Made by a program: the position numbers and the translations under genes. The notes under the pieces were generated by a model. It did no database searches. It saw only the letters and a program-made list of their open reading frames with translations, and was not told the DNA's origin. Source: Bythopirellula sp937925545 (GTDB lineage: Bacteria > Planctomycetota > Planctomycetia > Pirellulales > Lacipirellulaceae). Taken from it: DNA of 64,000 bases. Within the stretch, counting starts at the first letter, position 1, and each line of letters starts with the position of its first letter. The stretch lies in NCBI GenBank assembly GCA_937925545.1, contig CALALR010000009.1, positions 1-64,000 of the forward strand, given 5' to 3'. This document shows, in pieces, positions 44,511 through 52,322 of this stretch.

Positions 44511-45227
44511 ATGGTTGGGAGTAGCGCTACCACCTTGCGAATTCTTGCTTTTGATACCAGTTTGCGATTCGGTTCCCTGGCGACGCTTGAGGGCAATGCT
44601 TCGGAGGTGAATCTCCTTGCTGAAAGACTACTCCCCCACCACCAACGGTCTGCCCAAACACTGTTGCCGGAGCTTTCTCATTTGTGCTCAGAATGCGACT
44701 GGCAACCAACACAAATCGAACTGATCTCTGTGACGATCGGCCCCGGTTCATTTACCGGCCTGCGGATCGGGGTGACGGCTGCCAAAGCGCTCGCGTTTGC
44801 TGTGGGCGCCAAGTTAGTCGGGGTCCATACACTCACTGCCTTGGCAGCAAGTGTTGCTAATTCAGCCGGAAGATTGTGGACCGTCCTTGATGCTCAGCGG
44901 CAAGAACTATTCGTAGCGAGCTTCATGGGCGAAGAGTTACCCCCTACTCCCGAGACACAAATATTGAGTATCGAGGATTGGATCGCGAAATTGAAACCTG
45001 GAGATTCCGTCGTGGGACCGCCACTGGCACGCATTGGAGATCGAATACCTTCCGAGATTCACGTCGTCGAAGAAAATCTCTGGCAACCCCAAGCCAGATA
45101 TGTTGGAAAGGTCGGGTACGACTTATTCTGCTCGGGCATCGAAATGGATTTGATGCAGTTGGTACCGAATTACTACCGCAAAAGTGCCGCTGAAGAGAAG
45201 GCGGACACGGCGAGCCAGAAGCGTTAG
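44511..45227 (+). CDS. tsaB: tRNA threonylcarbamoyladenosine biosynthesis protein TsaB
   Basis: A 238-residue TsaB protein, the non-catalytic partner of TsaD in making t6A37 in ANN-decoding tRNAs. The ASKHA fold shows in LRILAFDTSLRFGSLATL, HHQRSAQTLLPELSHL, TIGPGSFTGLRIGVTAAKAL and the late LVPNYYRKSAAEEK. It belongs to the TsaB/YeaZ group. It is convergent with hemL, and its stop codon lies inside a large inverted repeat. Confidence 0.93.
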   Translation: MVGSSATTLRILAFDTSLRFGSLATLEGNASEVNLLAERLLPHHQRSAQTLLPELSHLCSECDWQPTQIELISVTIGPGSFTGLRIGVTAAKALAFAVGAKLVGVHTLTALAASVANSAGRLWTVLDAQRQELFVASFMGEELPPTPETQILSIEDWIAKLKPGDSVVGPPLARIGDRIPSEIHVVEENLWQPQARYVGKVGYDLFCSGIEMDLMQLVPNYYRKSAAEEKADTASQKR

Positions 45228-45280
45228 CGTCTGGAGTATTACACACCACATGCTCCAGGCCCTAACGCTTCTAGCTCGCC
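45209..45280. repeat. Large imperfect inverted repeat at the tsaB-hemL junction (REP-like)
   Basis: Two 28-base arms (45209-45236 and 45253-45280) match at 25 of 28 positions as inverted copies, with a 16-base loop. Each gene's stop codon lies inside one arm: TAG at 45225-45227 for tsaB, and TAG on the minus strand at 45271-45273 for hemL. The left arm itself can fold (CCAGA...TCTGG). It probably acts as a two-way terminator and looks like a pair of REP elements. Confidence 0.85.
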
Positions 45281-46575
45281 AAAGTTTGTAAAACTTCCTC
45301 GGCGGCGGCGATCGTGCGGTCGATGTCGGCTTCCGTGTGTGCCGCCGAGACAAAGAGTGCCTCATACTGGCTACAAGGAAGATACACCCCACGGTCCATC
45401 ATGCCCCAGAAGTAATCTGCATATCGCTCAGTATCGCAGCGGCTCGCTTGTTCCCAACTGGCAATCGATTCTCGATTGAAGAAAAGCGTAATCATGCTCC
45501 CGACACGAGCAATTGTATGAGGCAGATTTGCCTTTTTGGCAGCGTGATGGAGTCCCGCTTCCAGCCGAGCAGAGAGTTGTTCCAAACGGTCGTAGGGTGG
45601 CTGTTCTTTGAGAATCTTTAGAGTCGCACAACCGGCTGCTGTCGCCAGGGGGTTGCCGCTGAGGGTGCCTGCCTGAAACACCTTGCCCGCTGGGAGCACA
45701 TGATCCATTATCTCGTCCCGCCCACCATAGGCTCCGACGGGGAGACCACCGCCGACGATCTTACCAAGTGTTGTGAGATCGGGATTCAGCCCCAAGAGTT
45801 GCTGGGCTCCACCAAACGCCACGCGGAAACCGCTCATGACCTCATCGCAGATCAAGAGCGCTCCGTAAGATTTCGTGAGTCGGTTAAGCGCCTCAACGAA
45901 TTCGGAAGTTGGGCGTACTACACCCATATTGCCGACAACGGGTTCAAGAATCACGCCAGCTATTTTTTCGCCATGGGTAGCAAAGGCCTTTTCCAGTCTA
46001 TCGAGATCGTTGTACTCCAGAACCAGCGTATCCTTGGTCGTGCCGACTGTGACACCAGGTGAGTTGGGAGTTCCCAGCGTTGCCGCTGAACTCCCCGCGG
46101 CCACTAATAGGCTGTCCACATGTCCATGATAGTTGCCCGCAAACTTGATGATGATATCTCGGCCCGTAAATCCGCGTGCCAGGCGAACAGCACTCATCGT
46201 GGCTTCTGTTCCAGAGCTGACCAAACGCACTTTTTCGACAGAGGCCACGGCATCGATGATCCGCTCGGCTAGCTCGCTTTCAGCCTCAGTGGGAGCTCCA
46301 TAGCTAGTCCCCCTGGCGAGTGCCACCTCCAAAGCTGCAACGACTGCCGGATGGCGGTGCCCCAAGATCATCGGTCCCCAAGAACCGATGTAGTCGATGT
46401 ACTGATTGCCATCGATATCGAAAAGGTAGGCCCCTTCGGCACGGTCAATAAAAATTGGTGTACCACCGACAGCTCCAAAAGCGCGGGCCGGGCTATTCAC
46501 GCCCCCAGGCATCAAGTTGAGGGCCTTAGAGAAAGCTGCTTCACTACGCGGACGACTTTTCTTTGACACTGTCAT
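45271..46575 (-). CDS. hemL: Glutamate-1-semialdehyde 2,1-aminomutase
   Basis: A 434-residue PLP-dependent aminomutase that turns glutamate-1-semialdehyde into 5-aminolevulinate, the C5 route to heme. Motifs in order: MPGGVNSPARAFGAVGGTP, YIDYIGSWGPMILGHRHP, FAGNYHGHVDSLLV, VILEPVVGNMG, the PLP lysine in LTTLGKIVGGGLPVGAYGG, and AGTLSGNPLA. Length is normal. Together with hemB and hemQ in this window it indicates the C5 pathway, although the three are far apart. Confidence 0.96.
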   Translation of the reverse strand: MTVSKKSRPRSEAAFSKALNLMPGGVNSPARAFGAVGGTPIFIDRAEGAYLFDIDGNQYIDYIGSWGPMILGHRHPAVVAALEVALARGTSYGAPTEAESELAERIIDAVASVEKVRLVSSGTEATMSAVRLARGFTGRDIIIKFAGNYHGHVDSLLVAAGSSAATLGTPNSPGVTVGTTKDTLVLEYNDLDRLEKAFATHGEKIAGVILEPVVGNMGVVRPTSEFVEALNRLTKSYGALLICDEVMSGFRVAFGGAQQLLGLNPDLTTLGKIVGGGLPVGAYGGRDEIMDHVLPAGKVFQAGTLSGNPLATAAGCATLKILKEQPPYDRLEQLSARLEAGLHHAAKKANLPHTIARVGSMITLFFNRESIASWEQASRCDTERYADYFWGMMDRGVYLPCSQYEALFVSAAHTEADIDRTIAAAEEVLQTLAS

Positions 46576-46902
46576 TTCCGTAAGGTCTTTTTGGAGATTG
46601 TGATGAGGGAGCGATTATATCCTGGGATTGGAATCTGCGACACTCGTTAACGGCCTCTGGCGCCTCCACTTAAGGCCAGAGAATTCTGCAGAACGAGCTT
46701 CTGATTTCTTTATTCAATCCGTTCAAAGACAATCAATTCGAGTACAGTTGTTCTCAGAATGAGCAATCTGGATTCCGCCCTGCGGCCTGAATCGAGGAAA
46801 ATCCGCGATTTTTTAATATCTATTTCGCGGCGCAATTTTTGCACATAAATTACATAGATCACAATGTGGCGTGATCGTATGCCAAATCAGGAGAGTGTAA
46901 TT
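46576..46902. other. Intergenic region upstream of the Tyr-rich peptide gene
   Basis: About 327 bases between divergent genes. AT-rich, with one perfect inverted repeat described separately. No gene. Confidence 0.5.
46857..46876. promoter_or_regulatory. Operator-like inverted repeat upstream of the Tyr-rich peptide
   Basis: GATCAC and GTGATC are perfect inverted arms of six bases with an 8-base spacer (AATGTGGC). The site lies 27 bases before the ATG of the Tyr-rich gene. It has the form of a regulator binding site, but no regulator is known. Confidence 0.35.
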
Positions 46903-47151
46903 ATGAGAATGCTAAGTCTAATCGGTGCGGCGTTGTTGGTTGCCGGGATACTGGTCGGCGAAGCAAGCCAGGCAAATGCCCAGGGGTATTATTATGTCCA
47001 GCGACCGGTAGTTTATCCTTATGCCGTCCCAACCTATTCCTATTACGGCGGATGGTATCCTGGCAGCTACCAAAATCTGTACGGCAACTACGGCTACTAC
47101 CATGTGATGACTCCCTACTGGAATGGCGGTTATCGCTATCGGTATTGGTAG
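46903..47151 (+). CDS. Small Tyr/Gly-rich secreted protein (82 residues)
   Basis: The ATG at 46903 follows AGGAG by nine bases. A signal peptide (MLSLIGAALLVAGILVGEAS, cut near ANA) leaves a mature part of about 55 residues that is one third Tyr: QGYYYVQRPVVYP, TYSYYGGWYPGSY and YGYYHVMTPYWNGGYRYRYW. No cysteine. Tyr-rich secreted peptides of this kind occur in planctomycetes and may form surface or structural material, but I know of no assigned function. Confidence 0.75.
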   Translation: MRMLSLIGAALLVAGILVGEASQANAQGYYYVQRPVVYPYAVPTYSYYGGWYPGSYQNLYGNYGYYHVMTPYWNGGYRYRYW

Positions 47152-47168
47152 ATGACCAGGAATTGGAT

Positions 47169-48008
47169 CTAACTGATAGATTCAGCTTTCCACCCCGCTG
47201 CTTCCTCGCCGTCGAGCCTTAGTGTAAGACACTTCGCGCTGCCTCCGGCTTTGACGAATTCACTCAGCGGAGTCTCGACCGGTTCATAGCCTAGCATACG
47301 CAGCTTAGCGTGAAGTTTTGGGCAACCTGTGTTTGTGATTACACTGCTACCCACCACTACGGCATTGCAGGCAAAACTGCGAGCTTCGGATTCCTCCACA
47401 GCGTGCAGTTTAGGAATGGAGTCAGCCAGGACCCGCTGGCCGTAGTCGTCGAAAGCGGCGGGAAAATAAATTGCTTCGTCGACGGTGAGGGGGCAGAAGC
47501 AGGTGTCGAGGTGGTAGTAATAGGGATCGATCAATTCCAGGGGTAGTACTCTCACGCCTAAGAATTCGCCAATCTTTTGATGCCCGCTAGCATCGCTGCG
47601 TTGACGGTAGCCGGCATAGAGTGTATCACCGCAGAAGAGTGCGTCTCCCGCTCCTTCGAAGGAAAAATCTGTTGGCGGCTCGTGAACTTCCCACCCGTGG
47701 TCCTCAAGCCAGCGGCGAAAGCGAGGTTCTTCGCCCTGACGTTGCTGGTGCTTAAATCGTGCGAGAATAGCCTGTTTGCCAAAAACGATCGCTGCATTGG
47801 CGGTGAACACCAAGTCGGGGAGACCTGTGACCGGCGGCACTTCGGAAATCTGTGCTCCCGTATCGAGTAAGATCTGCCGAAGCGACTCCCATTGTTTACA
47901 TGCCAAGTCGTGATCCGCTTGCCGAGCGGTGCTCATCCAGGGGTTGATTTCGTATTCGATGCCGTAGTGCACCGGCGGGCACATAAGGATGTGGGGCTTG
48001 GATGGCAT
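47169..48008 (-). CDS. Arginine dihydrolase-like amidinotransferase-fold protein
   Basis: A 279-residue guanidino-group-modifying enzyme fold. It matches the N-terminal domain of cyanobacterial ArgZ/AgrE as I remember it: LMCPPVHYGIEYEINPWM, LPDLVFTANAAIVFG, RQGEEPRFRRWLEDHGW, FEGAGDALFCG, the catalytic His166 in YYYHLDTCFCPL, and Cys260 in FVKAGGSAKCLTLRL. Asn22 and Asn71 are conserved. ArgZ/AgrE converts arginine to ornithine, CO2 and ammonia. The gene lies 40 bases after a LOR/SDH gene, which in cyanobacteria is the C-terminal half of the same protein. A dimethylarginine hydrolase activity is the alternative. Confidence 0.82.
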   Translation of the reverse strand: MPSKPHILMCPPVHYGIEYEINPWMSTARQADHDLACKQWESLRQILLDTGAQISEVPPVTGLPDLVFTANAAIVFGKQAILARFKHQQRQGEEPRFRRWLEDHGWEVHEPPTDFSFEGAGDALFCGDTLYAGYRQRSDASGHQKIGEFLGVRVLPLELIDPYYYHLDTCFCPLTVDEAIYFPAAFDDYGQRVLADSIPKLHAVEESEARSFACNAVVVGSSVITNTGCPKLHAKLRMLGYEPVETPLSEFVKAGGSAKCLTLRLDGEEAAGWKAESIS

Positions 48009-48048
48009 GGAAGGTTTATTTGCTGGTGTGCGATGCCGTAGGCAATGG

Positions 48049-49311
48049 TTACTTTTCGAGGCGTTTGATTTCTTCTACAAGGGCTCGCAGGAAGGGTTCG
48101 ACGTCGGTTACCAAACCCACTGTTTGAAAACTGCCTCGGTCATTAAGTTTGATCACCGTCGAAGGGTTGATATCAACACACACTACCTTCACACTGGCTG
48201 GCAACAGGTTTCCTACAGCGATGGAATGAAGCGTCGTAGCGATCATCAGGCAGAAAGTCACGTCGCGGATACTCTCTCGCATGCGGCGCTGGTTCTCGAT
48301 AGCGTCGGTGACGACATCCGGCAGCGGGCCGTCGTCGCGGATACTGCCGGAGAGGATGAATTCGACGTCGTTCTTGATGCATTCATACATGATTCCCGAC
48401 TGAATCACACCTTGCTCGACAGCATCCTGGATCGAACCTACGCGGCGAATCCGATTAATCGCCCTCAAATGGTGTTCGTGCCCCGTGTCGGCGAGGCTTC
48501 CCTCGCGGAGATTGACCCCCAGGCTTGTACCAAAAAGAGCCTGTTCAATGTCATGTGTGGCCAGCGCATTACCCGCAAAGAGCTTGTGAATATAGCCGTC
48601 ACGGATCAAATCGCAGACTAGGTGTCCGCTGCCGGTGTGAACGATCGCCGGGCCTCCCACGAGCAAGGACTTGCCCAGTCCATGGCGATTTTCAAAAAGC
48701 AATTGAGCGATCTGCCGGATGACGACCCCCTTGGGCTTCTCCGTCGAAACGGCACTATTCATGAAGGCAAATGCGTGATCTTGCTGGGCGCGCTCGAGCG
48801 GAAACACACGAACCCCCGCGTGACCCACGACGATCGGCATGCCGACTTTCACGTCCGACATGGCGATGCACCGAGCCGCCGAAGTATTTGCATCGACGGT
48901 GATCCCGCAATCCATTTCCTGATCGGACACGGCATACCATTTCCCCTCGAGTCGAATCTCCGTCTGCTGATTAGTCGTGCTGTAAAAACCTTCCGGGAAC
49001 GCGCCTGCGATGTCGGCTTCTACCACATGACAATCGCTCCCCGCAGTGGGAACGGCACCGTGATCAGCGATCTGGGCAAGTATCTCCTGCAATTGTTCCT
49101 CGGTACCTGCACGAACTTCGACCAAGGCAAAACTGGGATCGGTACGCTCTTGACCGATGCTGATGTTCTTGATGCGAAATGAGCCACCAGAAGTGGTGAT
49201 GCAATCCAATACCTTGGGCAAAATGAGACTGTCAATGATATGGCCGCGGACTTCAACATCTTCAACGGGGCCATGATCGGTGGGATTGGCAGGTGTGGTG
49301 ATTTCTTCCAT
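48049..49311 (-). CDS. LOR/SDH-domain protein (TIGR00300-like; ornithine cyclodeaminase-like)
   Basis: A 420-residue protein of the LOR/SDH bifunctional conserved domain group. VRGHIIDSLILPKVLDCI, GSFRIKNISIGQERTDPSF, LLVGGPAIVHTGSGH, LFAGNALATHDIEQALFGTSLG and IRDDGPLPDVVTDAIENQRR are in family order. As the C-terminal half of cyanobacterial AgrE/ArgZ this domain turns ornithine into proline with NAD+. Here it is a separate protein lying upstream of the arginine dihydrolase-like gene, probably in one operon. Related single-domain proteins occur in archaea. Proline formation here is inferred. Confidence 0.85.
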   Translation of the reverse strand: MEEITTPANPTDHGPVEDVEVRGHIIDSLILPKVLDCITTSGGSFRIKNISIGQERTDPSFALVEVRAGTEEQLQEILAQIADHGAVPTAGSDCHVVEADIAGAFPEGFYSTTNQQTEIRLEGKWYAVSDQEMDCGITVDANTSAARCIAMSDVKVGMPIVVGHAGVRVFPLERAQQDHAFAFMNSAVSTEKPKGVVIRQIAQLLFENRHGLGKSLLVGGPAIVHTGSGHLVCDLIRDGYIHKLFAGNALATHDIEQALFGTSLGVNLREGSLADTGHEHHLRAINRIRRVGSIQDAVEQGVIQSGIMYECIKNDVEFILSGSIRDDGPLPDVVTDAIENQRRMRESIRDVTFCLMIATTLHSIAVGNLLPASVKVVCVDINPSTVIKLNDRGSFQTVGLVTDVEPFLRALVEEIKRLEK

Positions 49312-49468
49312 GGCTTGGATTTCGGTTTATCAAGAGTCAAATCGGCCGATATTCTCAGCGATCTAGTTTATCCACGCAGCATACTTCCGGGGAGACCAAG
49401 TCACATTCGTCAGATGCTCAGCATCACTTATACCGGAAGCAATGGCCAAGATTTCTTCCACAAGCGGG

Positions 49469-50749
49469 CTATCGCGCTTCCCGAATGATTCTCGCAGCCA
49501 ACTCGGACACACGAGCATCTTGGTCGCTGACGGCCATCTCACGTGCGAGTCCCACCAATTTCGGGTCATTACTTGTGGCCAATGCCGTGAGTGCCTGTAA
49601 ACGGACTTCAGCGTTATCGTCACCAAGCAGTTCTCGCAGCCAACGCCGTGCCGTTCGGGCAGGCAACACCTTTAGATCTTGGACAAGGCGTAGCCGGTCT
49701 GCCGGATCGCTGGATAAAAGTCGTTCGACGAGTGAAAGCTCTTCGTCGGTAATTCCCCTGTCGTACAACACCAGCCGGATCGCACCAGTAGCGAAAAAAT
49801 CCGCCACAGCCAATCGCTCCAACAAGGCACGAGTACTCTGAGTTCGCATCGCGGCGATCTGGGATTCCATTTCATCCGGCGCTGGTGGTTCGATCAACGA
49901 CCGCGAAGAAATCTCCAGTTCTGTTACATCTGGGGGCCTGTCGGTATTGAACTCTGGTTTGGTTGGGAGAGATTCGATTGTGGATTCGAGCGGTGACTTT
50001 TGAGGGTTAACTTGCAGCGGCCGGGAAAATGGCCCAGGGAAATCGGTCCCCTGGGAGGGACTCTTTGTGACAGCATCAGCAACCACAGTGGGCTTGGAAG
50101 GTGGGGACGCAATTGCTTGCTCACTTGGAATGCTCAACAAAGCGAGGTCAGGTTGATCTCTCGTCGAGAAATGCGATTCCAGCACTGCGGCTGAAGTCCT
50201 CGGCTCGCCTATGGTTCGCATTCGAGTTCCGACCGCAGGCACACGTTCCAAGACCAAGCTGCAATCAGCAAGAATAAACGTAGCATCCTCGGCTGGCACT
50301 TGTTCAGCGATTTCAACAAGTTGCAGTGCTAAGTCGCTCGACCATTGCTGGCCGAGAGGTCCGAATCTGGTGATCTGCTCAGCCAATGCCTGGGCAAGCA
50401 GACGAGTTGGTACTCCCAAGTCAAACTCCGTATTTGCCTCGGCTGTGGTTTTCCAGGTCCCCAGCATTTCATCGATGATTTGCCTTGCTTGAAGCGCGAC
50501 GTCGGCTTGTTCGGAGGCTGCTGCTGCAACCAGAGCACCGATCGAAGAGTTCCCCAAGCTGGCAATTTGCCTCAAAACGACCCGGCTGTTGTCAGATTCT
50601 GTCTGCTCCAATTTGGCAACAAGTCGGTAGGCAATTCGGCGCTGTTGCCATTCGCTGAATGGAGGTCCAAGCAAACGCCCTATAACCAGCAAACAAGCCG
50701 TTGCTGCTGCGAGCAGAATAAATCGCTTTATTAGCTGAGAGGTTTGCAT
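49469..50749 (-). CDS. Hypothetical envelope protein with HEAT repeats
   Basis: A roughly 426-residue protein with an N-terminal signal-anchor (LIKRFILLAAATACLLVIG); ATG at 50749 begins MQTSQLIKR. Residues 40-130 look like helical repeats, a Pro/Ser-rich middle is poorly conserved, and the C-terminus has HEAT-type repeats (WLRELLGDDNAEVRLQALTA, LAREMAVSDQDARVSELAAR). It probably binds proteins at the membrane. I recognise no enzyme motif. The gene lies upstream of the LOR/SDH gene. Confidence 0.7.
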   Translation of the reverse strand: MQTSQLIKRFILLAAATACLLVIGRLLGPPFSEWQQRRIAYRLVAKLEQTESDNSRVVLRQIASLGNSSIGALVAAAASEQADVALQARQIIDEMLGTWKTTAEANTEFDLGVPTRLLAQALAEQITRFGPLGQQWSSDLALQLVEIAEQVPAEDATFILADCSLVLERVPAVGTRMRTIGEPRTSAAVLESHFSTRDQPDLALLSIPSEQAIASPPSKPTVVADAVTKSPSQGTDFPGPFSRPLQVNPQKSPLESTIESLPTKPEFNTDRPPDVTELEISSRSLIEPPAPDEMESQIAAMRTQSTRALLERLAVADFFATGAIRLVLYDRGITDEELSLVERLLSSDPADRLRLVQDLKVLPARTARRWLRELLGDDNAEVRLQALTALATSNDPKLVGLAREMAVSDQDARVSELAARIIREAR

Positions 50750-50949
50750 GTTATTGCTAGCGATTGTGCACCGAGAATCTTGCGGCGGGATTGTCTTAGA
50801 TCGCACAGCTCGCCACAAGGGCAGCCCGAAAGTGCTAGCACTCGGGGCAGCAATCTCAGATTTGCTGACGAGTGACCGGCCTTGTAGCCGAATAGATTCT
50901 ACGACCCGCAGAGCTTCTCATGCACTGCGGAACAGTAAGGGGGGGATGC

Positions 50950-51867
50950 ATGGTTTGCTGTCTGCGCAAGAAGAGCGCCTCTGCGCTCGATTCCAGTAAG
51001 ATATCCAACTGGCAACAGTTTCGTTGCTTATTACTGGTTACTCTGCTCATTGTTTGCACGATTGTCGCTCTCTCAGGGAGAGCGGTCGCGGCAAACAAAG
51101 CCCATGAGGCCAGCACTTCTGTAGAGGCACGCCGGGCAGCAATTTCCGCAATTCCTTTTGCGAAGATTGATTCCCGCTATCGGCAACCCATGAAGCAAGT
51201 GATCGACGACTGCACGCTCTATCGTCGACTGCCCACGCAAGTCGTCGACTGTGATCCCGCCATGTTCACATTCATGGCTCAAAACCCCGACGCTTTGGTC
51301 GAGATTTGGAAACAACTGGGCATAACCCGCGTCAGTGTAGAACGCATCGATGAGAGTAGCTTCCGCCTGGCTGATGGAATGGGGACCACGGGCAAGCTGT
51401 TCATCGTCGAGGAGACCTGTGAAGAGAATGCCCAGAATCGAATCGTGATGTTTGGCGAAGGGGCCTACGAAGGGAAACCATTCACACGGCCCGTTCATGC
51501 TCAATCCGTGCTCCTGCTGCGAAGTGGCTCGATGGTGGAAACCAATGGAAGGACCTACGTCGCGGCACAATTGGACACCTTTTTGCGGATCGATCGGACG
51601 AGCCTGGAGATCTTTGCCAAGGCAATTCAACCGCTGGTTGGCTTGACCGCAGACCGCAACTTCGCTGACACGATGACTTTCCTTAGCGGCTTTTCCCAGG
51701 CTTCCGAACGACAACCCGATCGAATCGAGCGTTTGGCCATGAGTCTGCCTCGAATTACTTCTGAAAGACAACAAGAGTTGGTACGGATCGCGTATCAGAC
51801 GCGGAAGCAAAGCGAGGCACGAATTGATGTGCGCTTGGCCGAACATGATGAAAATGCGACTCGCTGA
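50950..51867 (+). CDS. Exported hypothetical protein (about 305 residues)
   Basis: ATG at 50950 follows AAGGGGGG. A hydrophobic segment near residues 25-45 (CLLLVTLLIVCTIVALSG) acts as signal or anchor. The mature part contains FRLADGMGTTGKLFIVEETC, RIVMFGEGAYEGKPFTRPVH and YVAAQLDTFLRIDRTSLEIF, an alpha/beta domain that I do not recognise. I infer a planctomycete-specific family. No partner gene; upstream is the divergent HEAT-repeat gene. Confidence 0.65.
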   Translation: MVCCLRKKSASALDSSKISNWQQFRCLLLVTLLIVCTIVALSGRAVAANKAHEASTSVEARRAAISAIPFAKIDSRYRQPMKQVIDDCTLYRRLPTQVVDCDPAMFTFMAQNPDALVEIWKQLGITRVSVERIDESSFRLADGMGTTGKLFIVEETCEENAQNRIVMFGEGAYEGKPFTRPVHAQSVLLLRSGSMVETNGRTYVAAQLDTFLRIDRTSLEIFAKAIQPLVGLTADRNFADTMTFLSGFSQASERQPDRIERLAMSLPRITSERQQELVRIAYQTRKQSEARIDVRLAEHDENATR

Positions 51868-52322
51868 ACCGGAATATCGTCGACTCGATCCGCTACGTTA
51901 ATGCGCAGTTTCGACCTGGCCGTCTTGCATGTATTCCCTTAAACGCCATTCCAGCGGTCAAAGCTACCCCATGCTTTGGGCCACTCGTTCTGATGCGTCT
52001 TTGCATGACTCCTCTCAGCGCTTTGCCGAGCACCTATAGTTCCAGAATTACACGTGGTGCACTGCAGTAAACCGATGGTTTCTGCAGTTCTGGAGATTTT
52101 TACCTAATTTAATTGTGATACTTTAACAGCCCGGCTATAATGGCTCCACGACAGGCTTGACTCCAATGTCGATGTTGGCCCAGAGGGCGATCTCCTATTG
52201 GGTAGACCAGTGGTAAATCTGTCCCACTTTGCCGGCCGATTGCTGAGCGGTAGTTCTCTTAAGTTCTTGCTGCGTAGTTGAGTCGGTCCTCACTCTTCGA
52301 ATTACCCCTTGGAGAAAATCCC
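51868..52322. other. Leader region of the giant CSLREA protein gene
   Basis: 455 bases with no gene. It holds a good promoter at 52113-52141 and then a leader of about 175 bases before the start codon. I see no other named element. Confidence 0.5.
52113..52141 (+). promoter_or_regulatory. Sigma70-type promoter upstream of the giant CSLREA protein
   Basis: TTGTGA (52113-52118) and a perfect TATAAT (52136-52141) are spaced by 17 bases, the optimum. The -35 box matches four of six bases. Transcription would start about 7 bases later, giving a leader of about 175 bases. Confidence 0.65.
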
